A program made the position numbers and the translations under genes. This document shows, piece after piece, positions 1-7,687 of a stretch of DNA of 12,528 nt; position 1 is the stretch's first letter; each line of letters starts with the position of its first letter. Below the pieces are notes generated by a model. The model did no database searches. It was given only the letters and a program-made list of their open reading frames with translations, and was not told where the DNA came from. The DNA is from Patescibacteria group bacterium (lineage in GTDB: Bacteria > Patescibacteriota > Minisyncoccia > Portnoybacterales > UBA2143): positions 1-12,528 of the forward strand of contig JAHJQT010000017.1 of the NCBI GenBank assembly GCA_018819085.1, written 5' to 3'.

Positions 1-645
1 AATATTATAGTTATTAATAATGGGGTTGATTATAAGAAATTTCAGATGTATAATTTATTTAAACATTTAAGCGATAATAAGAATATTATTAGCGTAGGTG
101 CATTAATGCCTCGCAAAGGTTATCATGTATCAATTTTAGCTGTAGTTGAGGTTAAAAAGAAATATTCTAATTTGAAATATTATATTATTGGTAATCAAAA
201 AAATAAAGAATATTTTGATCAGTTGAAGAATTTAATTAAGAAGAATAATTTAGAAGAAAATGTTATTTTTTTAGAAAATGTTTCTGAAAAAGATTTAATT
301 AAGTTTTATTATCAATCAGATTTATTCTTATTAACACCAATTTATATAGAAGGAAGTAAATTTGAAGGATTCGGTTTAGTTTATTTAGAAGCTAATGCTT
401 GTGGAAAGCCAGCTATTGGAACTTATGACTGTGGTGCTGAGGATGCGATTGTAGATAGATTTAATGGATTATTAGTTCCTCAAAATAATATAGAAAAGAC
501 TAGTCAAGCTATTTTAAGGATTTTGGATAATTCAATTTTAGCTGAAGAATTAGGTCAAAATGCATTAAAACAGGCTCAAAAAATGAATTGGTCTAATATA
601 ATTAAACAATATATTAAGATTTATGAAGATTTTTATAAAAAATAA
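1..645 (+). CDS. GT4-family glycosyltransferase, C-terminal half (5' end outside window)
   Basis: Transfers a sugar from an activated donor onto a glycan or lipid acceptor at the cytoplasmic face of the membrane; donor and acceptor cannot be read from the sequence. The frame is open from base 1, and the first codons already encode the N-G-V-D loop (residues 7-10 of the visible part) that joins the two Rossmann domains of GT-B enzymes. The ATG at 46 is therefore an internal Met, not the start. The visible 214 residues are the donor-binding domain. SVGALMPRKG (31-40) carries the phosphate-contacting Arg/Lys. The E-x7-E motif is E122 and E130 in EGFGLVYLE, followed by the usual A-x-G-K-P strand and a C-terminal helix near 195-210. 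About half of a typical 370-400 residue protein is missing upstream. The end overlaps the next gene by 23 nt. Family assignment is confident; substrate unknown. Confidence 0.9.
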   Translation, partial: NIIVINNGVDYKKFQMYNLFKHLSDNKNIISVGALMPRKGYHVSILAVVEVKKKYSNLKYYIIGNQKNKEYFDQLKNLIKKNNLEENVIFLENVSEKDLIKFYYQSDLFLLTPIYIEGSKFEGFGLVYLEANACGKPAIGTYDCGAEDAIVDRFNGLLVPQNNIEKTSQAILRILDNSILAEELGQNALKQAQKMNWSNIIKQYIKIYEDFYKK

Positions 646-3355
646 ATTTTTATCTAGAGTATTTTATTTAGTGATTATTATAATTTTATTTGGTATATTT
701 TCTACTTGTGTTTTTATTTTTGAATACAAAGGTTTAAATAATGTTGTTAGAGAAAAATATCCTCAACTTGGGTTTTTATATAATTTGCCAAAGATTTTAG
801 ATATTTTTTATTTGCCCTATAAATTAACTAGCTCTTCTTTGCCTGCTTATAATTTAATAGTTGATTTAAAAGATTTAAAAGAACTTGAAAAGAGTTTATC
901 TGAAAATCCTTCGGATATACTTTCAGGGGAATACAGAGAAAGTATTCCAGCTGAATTTGTTTATAATAATCAAACTTATTCAGTAAAAATAAGGGTTCGG
1001 GGTGATTTTTCTGAACACTGGAAGTATAAAAAGAAATCTTGGCGAATAATTTTTGATAATTCAAATTTATTTGAGGGTAAAAAAGAAATTAGTTTAATTA
1101 TTCCTATAGAAAGAGGTTTTATTGCGGAACACTTAAGCAATTACCGAGCCAGCAAATTGAGCTTAATATTTCCAGAGAGTCGATTTATTGTTTTGAAGAT
1201 TAACAATCACCAGCCGGCTGTTTATTTTGAAGTAGAAAGCTGGACAAAAGAATTTTTAGAAAAAAATAAATGGTCTGATCAATCTGATCTTTATGGCGAA
1301 AATGACACATTGGCTTTTCAGGGTTATCTTCATGATCTTTTAGAAAACCCAGCTTATTGGAAAAAATATACTAAAAACAAACAGGATCAGATAGATAATT
1401 TTGCCGCAATAGATTTATTGGGTAAATTAGTTCATGAAAGTTCCGATCAAGAATTTTATAGACAAATTCCAGCATTAGTAGATATGGATAGTTTTTATAG
1501 GTGGCAAGTTCATTCTTCTTTAATGGGTAGCACCAATCAAGAGTTTGCTCATAATGTTCGGTTGTGTTTTGACGTCAGTCAAGGTAAATTTAAGTTTATT
1601 CCTTGGGATGTAAGAATATATGACAGAGATAAGTTTGTTGATTTTCATTATAATAGTTTAGTTAGTAAGATATTAAAAAATCCGGAGTTTTTACATGAGA
1701 GAAATAAACTTCTTTGGGATTATGTTAAAGATGATAAAAATTTAGAAGATGATTTGAATTTTTACAATCAAACCTATAAATCGGTTAAAAATGCTTTTTA
1801 CAATGATGGAATTAAAGGTTTTTCTAATCTTTATTTTGATCGTAAGATATTGAATAAAAAGAATTTAATCATTCAGCAGTATCGTAATGTTCAAAATACA
1901 CTGGAAAGTAATCAGGTTCTGGCTACCGTGAATATATTTCCTCAAACAGTTAGAATAGATATTACGACTAGAGGATTTAGTGATATTATTTTACATTTAA
2001 CGGAAGATTTTCAGATGCATAGCCAACGAGAAATTCCTCAAGGATATCTCTTTAAAGAAGAAATTAAGATATTACCAGTTGAATATAGTTTTTTCTTAAA
2101 GAAGTCAGATTTTAACTCTGATGATTTTAAGCTTGATATAACAAACGCAGTTACAGGAGAACCTATTGAAGTAATGATTCGTTATGTTGACGAAGAAACT
2201 TTTAGTTATTTTGAGCAGATTAATTATTCTAGAGACCAATTTTTAGAAAATAATTCTATTTTTAGGAAGGGGATATTAGATAATCAAGTAGTTTTATATC
2301 CAGGGGTTTATCAAATAGATAAAACAATTATTTTCCCCAGAAATCTTTCTTTAGAAATAAAACCAGATGTTCAGCTTAAATTTGCTCTAGATGTTTCCTT
2401 TATTTCCTATGGTTCAATTTTAGCTCAAGGAAGTAAAGAAAGACCAATTAGACTATTTGGGCAAAACAAAGATCTTCCATGGGGTGTTTTTGCAATATTA
2501 GGTCCTCATCAGAAAAAAAGTGTTTTTGAATATTGTTTAATTGAAGGCGGTAGTGAAGCATATATAAACGGTGTATTTTATAGCGGTCAATTAGCTGTTC
2601 ATCATACAGATGTTATTATTAAAGATTGCCAATTTCAATTAGCTAATGGAGATGATGGATTGAATATAAAAAATGGCAAAGTAGAAATTAAAAATAATAT
2701 TTTTAGTAATAATAAATTTGATGGACTTGACTTAGATTGGGTTACTGGTGCAGTGTCAAATAATTATTTTTCTGACAATGGACAAAAGACAGTTATAGAT
2801 GGAGATGGATTAGATTTATCAGGTTCAGCAAATTTAATGATTTTTAATAATAAATTTAAAAATTCTCCAGATAAATGTTTAAGTGTTGGAGAAGATTCTA
2901 AAGATACTACAATTATTTTCAATAATCTATTTTCTGGATGTGATATAGGAATAGCTGTAAAAGACAATTCAAAAGTAAAAATAATTAACAATGTAATTGT
3001 TGATAATAGAATTGGAATATCAGTTTATGAAAAAAAGCCAGTATTTGGCGGAGCTTGGCCAGTTGTAATTAATACCATAATATGGAATAATGACAAATCA
3101 ATTGAATTAGATGGAAAATCAAATATTACTATTTCTCATAGTAATATTCAGAATGGTTATGAAAATGAGAATAATTTTGATCAAGAACCTATTTTTCAAG
3201 ATTCAGAACAAGATAATTTTTTACTTCTTGATAATCAACATAATCTAGCTCTAACTAATAGTGGTTATGTAGAAATAGTAAATACAATATTGAATAAACA
3301 ACTAGAAGTTGTTTCGATTGGCTTATTTAATTTATTTTCAGAATTTTATGATTAA
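623..3355 (+). CDS. Membrane-anchored CotH-like / right-handed beta-helix surface protein
   Basis: A 910-residue protein with three parts. Residues 1-11 are Lys-rich and 12-34 form one hydrophobic segment, so it is probably an N-terminally anchored protein facing outward. Residues about 75-420 resemble the CotH kinase domain (atypical protein kinases, known from spore-coat CotH): R-V-R-G-D-F-S at 124-130, K-K-S-W-R at 137-141, F-E-V-E at 202-205 and F-I-P-W-D at 325-329. Residues about 550-870 look like a parallel beta-helix, with N-N-x-F repeats and three D-G-L-(N/D)-(I/L) turns near 678, 700 and 728. The catalytic Asp expected five residues before the conserved Asn (H310-N311) appears to be Gln306, so kinase activity is doubtful. 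The ATG at 623 lies inside the upstream gene with only a weak AAGA ahead, but no later Met precedes the hydrophobic segment. It overlaps the VTC gene by 8 nt. A surface scaffold or glycan-binding role is inference. Confidence 0.78.
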   Translation: MKIFIKNKFLSRVFYLVIIIILFGIFSTCVFIFEYKGLNNVVREKYPQLGFLYNLPKILDIFYLPYKLTSSSLPAYNLIVDLKDLKELEKSLSENPSDILSGEYRESIPAEFVYNNQTYSVKIRVRGDFSEHWKYKKKSWRIIFDNSNLFEGKKEISLIIPIERGFIAEHLSNYRASKLSLIFPESRFIVLKINNHQPAVYFEVESWTKEFLEKNKWSDQSDLYGENDTLAFQGYLHDLLENPAYWKKYTKNKQDQIDNFAAIDLLGKLVHESSDQEFYRQIPALVDMDSFYRWQVHSSLMGSTNQEFAHNVRLCFDVSQGKFKFIPWDVRIYDRDKFVDFHYNSLVSKILKNPEFLHERNKLLWDYVKDDKNLEDDLNFYNQTYKSVKNAFYNDGIKGFSNLYFDRKILNKKNLIIQQYRNVQNTLESNQVLATVNIFPQTVRIDITTRGFSDIILHLTEDFQMHSQREIPQGYLFKEEIKILPVEYSFFLKKSDFNSDDFKLDITNAVTGEPIEVMIRYVDEETFSYFEQINYSRDQFLENNSIFRKGILDNQVVLYPGVYQIDKTIIFPRNLSLEIKPDVQLKFALDVSFISYGSILAQGSKERPIRLFGQNKDLPWGVFAILGPHQKKSVFEYCLIEGGSEAYINGVFYSGQLAVHHTDVIIKDCQFQLANGDDGLNIKNGKVEIKNNIFSNNKFDGLDLDWVTGAVSNNYFSDNGQKTVIDGDGLDLSGSANLMIFNNKFKNSPDKCLSVGEDSKDTTIIFNNLFSGCDIGIAVKDNSKVKIINNVIVDNRIGISVYEKKPVFGGAWPVVINTIIWNNDKSIELDGKSNITISHSNIQNGYENENNFDQEPIFQDSEQDNFLLLDNQHNLALTNSGYVEIVNTILNKQLEVVSIGLFNLFSEFYD

Positions 3356-4115
3356 TAAAATTAATAAATTAAACAATTCATTGCCTCAGCTTAAATTTCG
3401 ACGCTTTGAATTTAAATATCGTATACCACGTTTTTTGGTTGACAAGATAACAACTGATTTACTTAATTATATGGAATGGGATTCTTTTGTTATTAATAAA
3501 CCAGAAAAATTTTATCAGGTTAGCAGTTTGTATTTTGATTCAGAAGGATTTGGTTGTTATCGTGAAAAAATGGCTGGAGTAAAGGATCGTAAAAAACTTC
3601 GGTTACGAATTTATTCAACTATCTTAAATCCAGATATGAAAATTTTCGTTGAAATAAAACGCAAGAGAGATATGGCTATTTTAAAAGATAGATTGATAAT
3701 TAATTATCAAGATTATTTAAATATCTTATCTAAGAAACCATCAGTTTTTTTAAATAATCAATTATCAACGCAAGAACAGGATGTTTGGAAAGAATTCTTA
3801 TGGATAAAAAGATATAATTGCATGACACCAAAGGTTATGGTAGTGTATAAAAGGAAACCATTAATGGGTCGTGTTAATAATAAATTTAGAATAACTTTTG
3901 ATAGCGATATTCAAGCATGTCCAGCCAATCAATTAGATTTTTTTAGTCGTAGAAGGAATGTTTTATTTGATGATGTAATAATGGAGTTAAAGTATAATAA
4001 TACGATTCCGGATTGGTTTCATTTTATTATTCAAAAATATCAATTAAATAGAGTGGCATTTTCTAAGTACTGTAAGTCCTTAGAGGTTTGTCATAAATAT
4101 TATAAATATGTTTGA
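3348..4115 (+). CDS. VTC-domain protein (putative polyphosphate polymerase)
   Basis: A 255-residue free-standing VTC domain. In yeast Vtc4 this tunnel-shaped fold polymerises inorganic polyphosphate from ATP; bacterial members are annotated by homology. The basic and acidic residues lining such a tunnel are present in order: R-F-E-F-K-Y at 19-24, Y-F-D at 62-64, K-x-R-x-R at 83-87, E-I-K at 102-104, K-D-R at 113-115, Y-K-R at 167-169, F-R-I-T-F-D at 180-185, E-L-K at 213-215 and S-K at 239-240. No SPX domain, signal peptide or membrane segment is seen, so it should be cytoplasmic and need a membrane partner. The ATG at 3348 is preferred over an in-frame TTG at 3309, because it gives an 8-nt overlap with the upstream stop and the family homology starts soon after. 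The same 8-nt overlap links it to the DUF4956 gene. Catalytic motifs look intact; the product is inferred. Confidence 0.85.
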   Translation: MINKINKLNNSLPQLKFRRFEFKYRIPRFLVDKITTDLLNYMEWDSFVINKPEKFYQVSSLYFDSEGFGCYREKMAGVKDRKKLRLRIYSTILNPDMKIFVEIKRKRDMAILKDRLIINYQDYLNILSKKPSVFLNNQLSTQEQDVWKEFLWIKRYNCMTPKVMVVYKRKPLMGRVNNKFRITFDSDIQACPANQLDFFSRRRNVLFDDVIMELKYNNTIPDWFHFIIQKYQLNRVAFSKYCKSLEVCHKYYKYV

Positions 4116-4788
4116 TTTTTTATCAGCTAGTCAAGGCGTAACTATAGGTGTCAATATGATAGTTTTTAATATTGCAATGTCTTTTATTTTGTCTTTAATT
4201 ATTTCTTTAATTTATCAAAAGACACATAAGGGTTTATCTTATTCGCAAACATTTGTTATCAGCTTAGTTATTCTATGTACTTTATCTTCTGTAATTATGA
4301 TGGTTATTGGTAATGTATTAATTATAGCAGTTGCTTTATTAGGTGCTTTCACTATTATTAGATTTAGAACAGCGATTAAAGACCCTAAAGATGTTTCCTT
4401 TATTCTTTTTAGTCTAATTGTTGGTATGGCAGTAGGAACAGGTAGCTATGACATTGGTATTATCGCTACAATAATGATTTCATTAATTGTTTACTTTTTA
4501 GATAAAATCAATTTTGGTTCTATTACTAAGCATGACTATGTGTTAACTTTTTCTTTAAATAAAGAAAAAGCTCATAGTGATGTTTATGAGTCTGTTTTTA
4601 AAAAGTATTTAAAATTTAATGATTTGTTAAATATTAATACTCAACAAGAAGGTGAAATTATGGATTTTACTTTTAATATTAAATTTTTGAGCAATGTTAA
4701 GATGGATGACTTTATTAAAGAATTAAGCTCTCTTGATTATTTAAATAATGTTGATTTAATTGCTACTAAGAATGATATTGAGTATTAA
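4108..4788 (+). CDS. DUF4956 integral membrane protein
   Basis: A 226-residue protein of unknown function with a hydrophobic N-terminal two thirds and a soluble C-terminal domain. Membrane segments are likely at about 15-36, 47-67, 69-85 and 97-131 (the last possibly two passes). The family signature is G-A-F-T-I-I-R-F-R-T-A-I-K-D-P-K-D at 79-95, with a glycine-rich V-G-M-A-V-G-T-G-S-Y at 105-114. Residues 140-226 alternate strands and helices in a way that suggests a small ferredoxin- or ACT-like fold. The start overlaps the VTC gene stop by 8 nt, and DUF4956 genes are commonly found beside VTC genes in bacteria, so a joint membrane complex is a reasonable inference. The motif layout also recalls MgtC/SapB proteins. 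No enzymatic residues can be named. Confidence 0.85.
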   Translation: MFDFLSASQGVTIGVNMIVFNIAMSFILSLIISLIYQKTHKGLSYSQTFVISLVILCTLSSVIMMVIGNVLIIAVALLGAFTIIRFRTAIKDPKDVSFILFSLIVGMAVGTGSYDIGIIATIMISLIVYFLDKINFGSITKHDYVLTFSLNKEKAHSDVYESVFKKYLKFNDLLNINTQQEGEIMDFTFNIKFLSNVKMDDFIKELSSLDYLNNVDLIATKNDIEY

Positions 4789-4802
4789 AATAGATCAAGA
4801 AA

Positions 4803-6125
4803 ATGATTTCGAAGTTTAAATATTTTACTAAAATATCATTTGTTCAAGATGTTAGTGTTTTGGGGATAGGTAATTCTTTCTCTATTTTTTTAGGTGCAAT
4901 TAGTTCTATTATTTTAGCTCGTTTATTACATCCTGAATTATATGGAATTTATGGACTGGTTTTTGCTTTTGTTGGATTAGTTGGAATTTTTATGAATTGG
5001 GGAGGAAATTCTGCTAGTTTAACTCTTTTAGCTGAAGCTTATGCTCAAAAAAATAAAGAAGAAATCAAAAATATTTTGACATATTTTATACAAATAACTA
5101 TTTTAGCTATTTGTATTATTGGTATTTTGAGTGTTATCTTTGCTCCTTTTTTAACTGAATTATTTTATCATAATAGTCAAATAGGTCATTGGGCGAGAAT
5201 AATTTTATTGGCTAGTTTTATAACTTTTATTTATAATTTATTGATAATTGTTTTGCAGATTACACGTAAAATTAAACAGTTAACTATTTTAGAAATATTT
5301 AATAAATTAGTTTATATTTTATTATCTATTATTTTTGTTTTATTAGGTTTTGGTTTAAATGGAATAATTTGGGGTTATTTTATTTCTGTTTTTATTTTTT
5401 TAATTTTATCTTTTTTTCTTTATTTATATTTTTCTAAGAAAGATAATCTTTTACCAAGTTTAGATCAAATATTTTTTAATTTTAGAAAAATAAGATTTAA
5501 AAAATATTTTAATTTCGGTTTTTCAATTGCTATCGGTAAAAATTTAAATTCCCTTATTTCTTTTTTGCCAATTATATTTTTAGGTGCTTTTGCTTCAGTT
5601 CAAGAAGTTGGTTATTTTAAGATTGCTTTAGGTTATATTACTATTCCTTCTATGTTATTAGGTCCTGTTTCAAGGCTTTTAGCTGTTCAGTTGCCTAAAT
5701 CGAAGTCTTATAATTTAAAAATCTTAAAAGAGCATTTTTATAAAACTACTCTTTATTCTGGGTTAATTTCTATTTTATTAGTTGTTCCATTTATTATTTT
5801 AGCACCTTATTTAATAAAATTATTTTATGGAGCGGAATATCTTCCTGGTATTGAATTGGTTTATTATTTAGCTATTTTAACTGTTTTTTCTGGTTTTAGT
5901 ATTGGAATAGGACCTTTTTTCCGGACTTTTGATAAGATGAAAATTATTATTATAACTAATATCTGTTATGTAGTACTAATGGTTTTATTAATGTCTATTT
6001 CAGTTAGAATTTATAATTCTTTAATTGCTATTATTTTATCAATGATTATTTGTGCTACTATTTTTTTGTTATTACATTTTTTTATTATTATGAGAGTTTT
6101 GAAAAATACAGAGAAGAATAATTAG
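4803..6125 (+). CDS. Polysaccharide/oligosaccharide flippase (MOP superfamily)
   Basis: A 440-residue, highly hydrophobic protein with about 12 evenly spaced membrane segments, the size and layout of Wzx-like and related polysaccharide transporters of the MATE/MOP superfamily. These carry lipid-linked sugars from the cytoplasmic to the outer leaflet. The N-terminal region (D-V-S-V-L-G-I-G-N-S-F at 16-26, then A-R-L-L-H-P-E-L-Y-G at 39-48) is typical: a first amphipathic helix followed by the conserved L-x-P-x-x-Y-G loop. Residues 335-345 (K-L-F-Y-G-A-E-Y) match the second-half conserved loop. It starts 14 nt after the DUF4956 stop, with only an AAGAAA stretch as a possible ribosome site. T-rich codons (TTA, TTT, ATT) are even more dominant than in its neighbours, as expected for a membrane protein in an AT-rich genome. 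Cargo is unknown; the surrounding glycosyltransferases suggest a glycan. Confidence 0.88.
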   Translation: MISKFKYFTKISFVQDVSVLGIGNSFSIFLGAISSIILARLLHPELYGIYGLVFAFVGLVGIFMNWGGNSASLTLLAEAYAQKNKEEIKNILTYFIQITILAICIIGILSVIFAPFLTELFYHNSQIGHWARIILLASFITFIYNLLIIVLQITRKIKQLTILEIFNKLVYILLSIIFVLLGFGLNGIIWGYFISVFIFLILSFFLYLYFSKKDNLLPSLDQIFFNFRKIRFKKYFNFGFSIAIGKNLNSLISFLPIIFLGAFASVQEVGYFKIALGYITIPSMLLGPVSRLLAVQLPKSKSYNLKILKEHFYKTTLYSGLISILLVVPFIILAPYLIKLFYGAEYLPGIELVYYLAILTVFSGFSIGIGPFFRTFDKMKIIIITNICYVVLMVLLMSISVRIYNSLIAIILSMIICATIFLLLHFFIIMRVLKNTEKNN

Positions 6126-6146
6126 TATTTTAATTTTTTTATTTTT
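6103..6146 (+). terminator. Weak possible intrinsic terminator after the flippase gene
   Basis: A 7-bp inverted repeat, AAAATAC at 6103-6109 and GTATTTT at 6125-6131, encloses a 15-nt loop that includes the end of the flippase gene. T runs follow at 6134-6140 and 6142-6146. The stem has a single G-C pair and a long loop, so it would be unstable; the T tracts are the best part of the signal, but such tracts are frequent in this sequence. Confidence 0.2.
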
Positions 6147-6157
6147 ATATAATATTG

Positions 6158-6166
6158 TGTTATGAT
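6158..6166 (+). promoter_or_regulatory. Candidate extended -10 promoter for the second gene block
   Basis: TG at 6158-6159, one base, then TATGAT at 6161-6166 makes a good extended -10 element in the only intergenic gap over 100 nt. No convincing -35 is seen: the position with a 17-nt spacer reads TTTATT. Extended -10 promoters can work without a -35. Transcription would start near 6173, leaving about 65 nt of leader before the ATG at 6239. The rest of the gap is AT-rich sequence without a recognisable riboswitch or RNA. AT-rich DNA produces TATAAT-like matches by chance, so this rests mainly on position. Confidence 0.35.
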
Positions 6167-6238
6167 TTTAGAATATATAAAAAATTGATTATCTAAGAAG
6201 AAAGAATGATGTTATTTTTTTTAAATTGATAAATAATT

Positions 6239-7687
6239 ATGAAAATTTTATTAATTAATTCACCGGTTTGGTTGATTTCTGGTAAGTCAATAGCTGAAAG
6301 TCCACCTTTGGGATTGCTTTATTTAGCTTCTGTTTTGGAAAAAAATAAATATCAGGTTAAAGTTATTGACGCTGATATTTTAAAATTAGACAAGCAATCT
6401 TTATCACATAGAATTAAGCTTGAGAATCCTGATATTATTGGTATTGGCAGTACTACTTTAGGATTGCCAGCTTTATTTAAAACTGTAGATATTTGTAAAA
6501 AAGCGCAATTAAGAGCAAAAATTATTACCGGTGGCGCTGGAACTAGTATAGAGCCAGAGAATGTTTTAATAACTAATAAAAATATAGATGTTGCTTTTAT
6601 TAATGAAGCAGAAGAATCAATAATTAATTGGCTTTCTGTTTTGAAGAATGGCCAATCGTTTAAAAAGGTTAAGGGCATTGCTTTTTTGGATAATGGTAAA
6701 TTTTTTAAAACAGAAGCGCAATTACCTCCGCAAAATTTAGACGATATTCCTTTTCCAGCTTATCATTTATTGGAGCCAGCCCATAATGATTATCATGGTG
6801 TATCTGGCGAATGGGAAGGAATAGATATTCCTAATGCTGTAATTATGGGAAGCCGTGGATGTCCTCATCGCTGTATTTTTTGTAGCAATAAGACAAGACA
6901 GCCAAGACGGCGTTCTCCAAAAAATATTGTTGATGAAATAGAGTTTAATAAAAAAAATTTTAATATAAATTCAGTTCAGTTTTATGATAATGAATTTATT
7001 GGCATGACTGCTGATCAGAATCAATGGGTTAAATTAATATGTAAGGAAATTATTGATAGGAAATTAAACAAGCTGGGTTATCTGATTCAGGGTCGTTGTA
7101 ATAAATTTGTAGATTTAGAAACTTTAAAAATGATGCGGCGAGCCGGCTTTCGTTGGATTTGGTGGGGAGTGGAAAGCGGTTCTGATAAAGTATTAAAAAT
7201 TATTAAAAAAGACATCACTGTTTCAGAAATCAAAAGAGCTTTTAAATTAGCTAAGCAGGCTAATATCAAATCTTTAATGTTTATAATGGTTGGTTTCCCT
7301 GGTGAAACAAAAGAAGATGTTATGTTAAGCGCCAAATTAGTCAAAGAAGTTAAACCAGATAGGGCCCATTTTCATATTGTTACGCCCTTGCCCGGATCTG
7401 AATTATGGGATTGGGCTTGCGAAAATGGGAAAATTGATGAATTTGACTATTCTAAATATGATATGAGGTTGACTGTTACTTATCATACTGATACTTTATC
7501 AAGAGATGAAATTAAAAAATTATATGAAATGTTATTATTTAGATTTTCAAACGGTTATTGGTATTTTATTAAGTTTTTTATAAAGTCTTTATTTAGTAAG
7601 GATGGAATAAAAAAAATACCAACTCGTATTAATAAAATATATAAACATTTTTCTTATTTATTAAATATATATATTGATAAATTATGA
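6239..7687 (+). CDS. B12-binding-domain radical SAM protein (first of two)
   Basis: A 482-residue enzyme of the cobalamin-binding radical SAM class. Residues 1-140 form a Rossmann-type B12-binding-like domain: M-K-I-L-L-I-N-S-P, P-P-L-G-L-L-Y-L-A at 22-30, then I-I-T-G-G-A at 95-100. The DxHxxG motif is absent, as in most of this class. The radical SAM core holds C208-x3-C212-x2-C215 (S-R-G-C-P-H-R-C-I-F-C) for the 4Fe-4S cluster, G-V-E-S-G-S at 310-315 and G-F-P-G-E-T-K at 352-358. Such enzymes often methylate or rearrange unactivated carbons in lipids, antibiotics and sugars; the substrate here is unknown. The ATG at 6239 has no Shine-Dalgarno match ahead. It ends with a 4-nt ATGA overlap into the GT2 gene, so the two are probably translated together. 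By eye, parts of it are somewhat richer in G+C than the flippase gene upstream. Confidence 0.88.
   Translation: MKILLINSPVWLISGKSIAESPPLGLLYLASVLEKNKYQVKVIDADILKLDKQSLSHRIKLENPDIIGIGSTTLGLPALFKTVDICKKAQLRAKIITGGAGTSIEPENVLITNKNIDVAFINEAEESIINWLSVLKNGQSFKKVKGIAFLDNGKFFKTEAQLPPQNLDDIPFPAYHLLEPAHNDYHGVSGEWEGIDIPNAVIMGSRGCPHRCIFCSNKTRQPRRRSPKNIVDEIEFNKKNFNINSVQFYDNEFIGMTADQNQWVKLICKEIIDRKLNKLGYLIQGRCNKFVDLETLKMMRRAGFRWIWWGVESGSDKVLKIIKKDITVSEIKRAFKLAKQANIKSLMFIMVGFPGETKEDVMLSAKLVKEVKPDRAHFHIVTPLPGSELWDWACENGKIDEFDYSKYDMRLTVTYHTDTLSRDEIKKLYEMLLFRFSNGYWYFIKFFIKSLFSKDGIKKIPTRINKIYKHFSYLLNIYIDKL

Noticed and set aside
46..48. ATG as start of the first glycosyltransferase
   Set aside because: The frame is open to base 1 and already encodes the conserved N-G-V-D interdomain loop upstream; the gene is truncated by the window edge.
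630..641. Perfect 12-bp palindrome TTTTTATAAAAA at the GT4/CotH gene junction
   Set aside because: Entirely A and T, thermodynamically weak, inside coding sequence of two genes; expected by chance at this composition.
2764..2991. Minus-strand open frames opposite the CotH/beta-helix gene (also 828-1064) and opposite the first B12 radical SAM gene (6352-6678, 7087-7344)
   Set aside because: They lie wholly within well-supported genes, have no family resemblance and read as shadows of the coding strand.
3309..3347. TTG at 3309 as start of the VTC gene
   Set aside because: It adds 13 residues unlike the family and a 47-nt overlap; the ATG at 3348 gives the same 8-nt overlap seen at the next junction.
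4113..4115. TGA read as glycine (code 25, as in some CPR bacteria)
   Set aside because: TGA stops at 4113-4115 and 7685-7687 coincide with overlaps into the next start codons, and no gene has an internal in-frame TGA; the standard code suffices.
6206..6229. Seven-codon leader reading frame (MMLFFLN) after AAGAAGAAAG, upstream of the first B12 radical SAM gene
   Set aside because: Short ATG-to-stop frames are frequent by chance in AT-rich DNA, and no attenuator-type hairpins accompany it.
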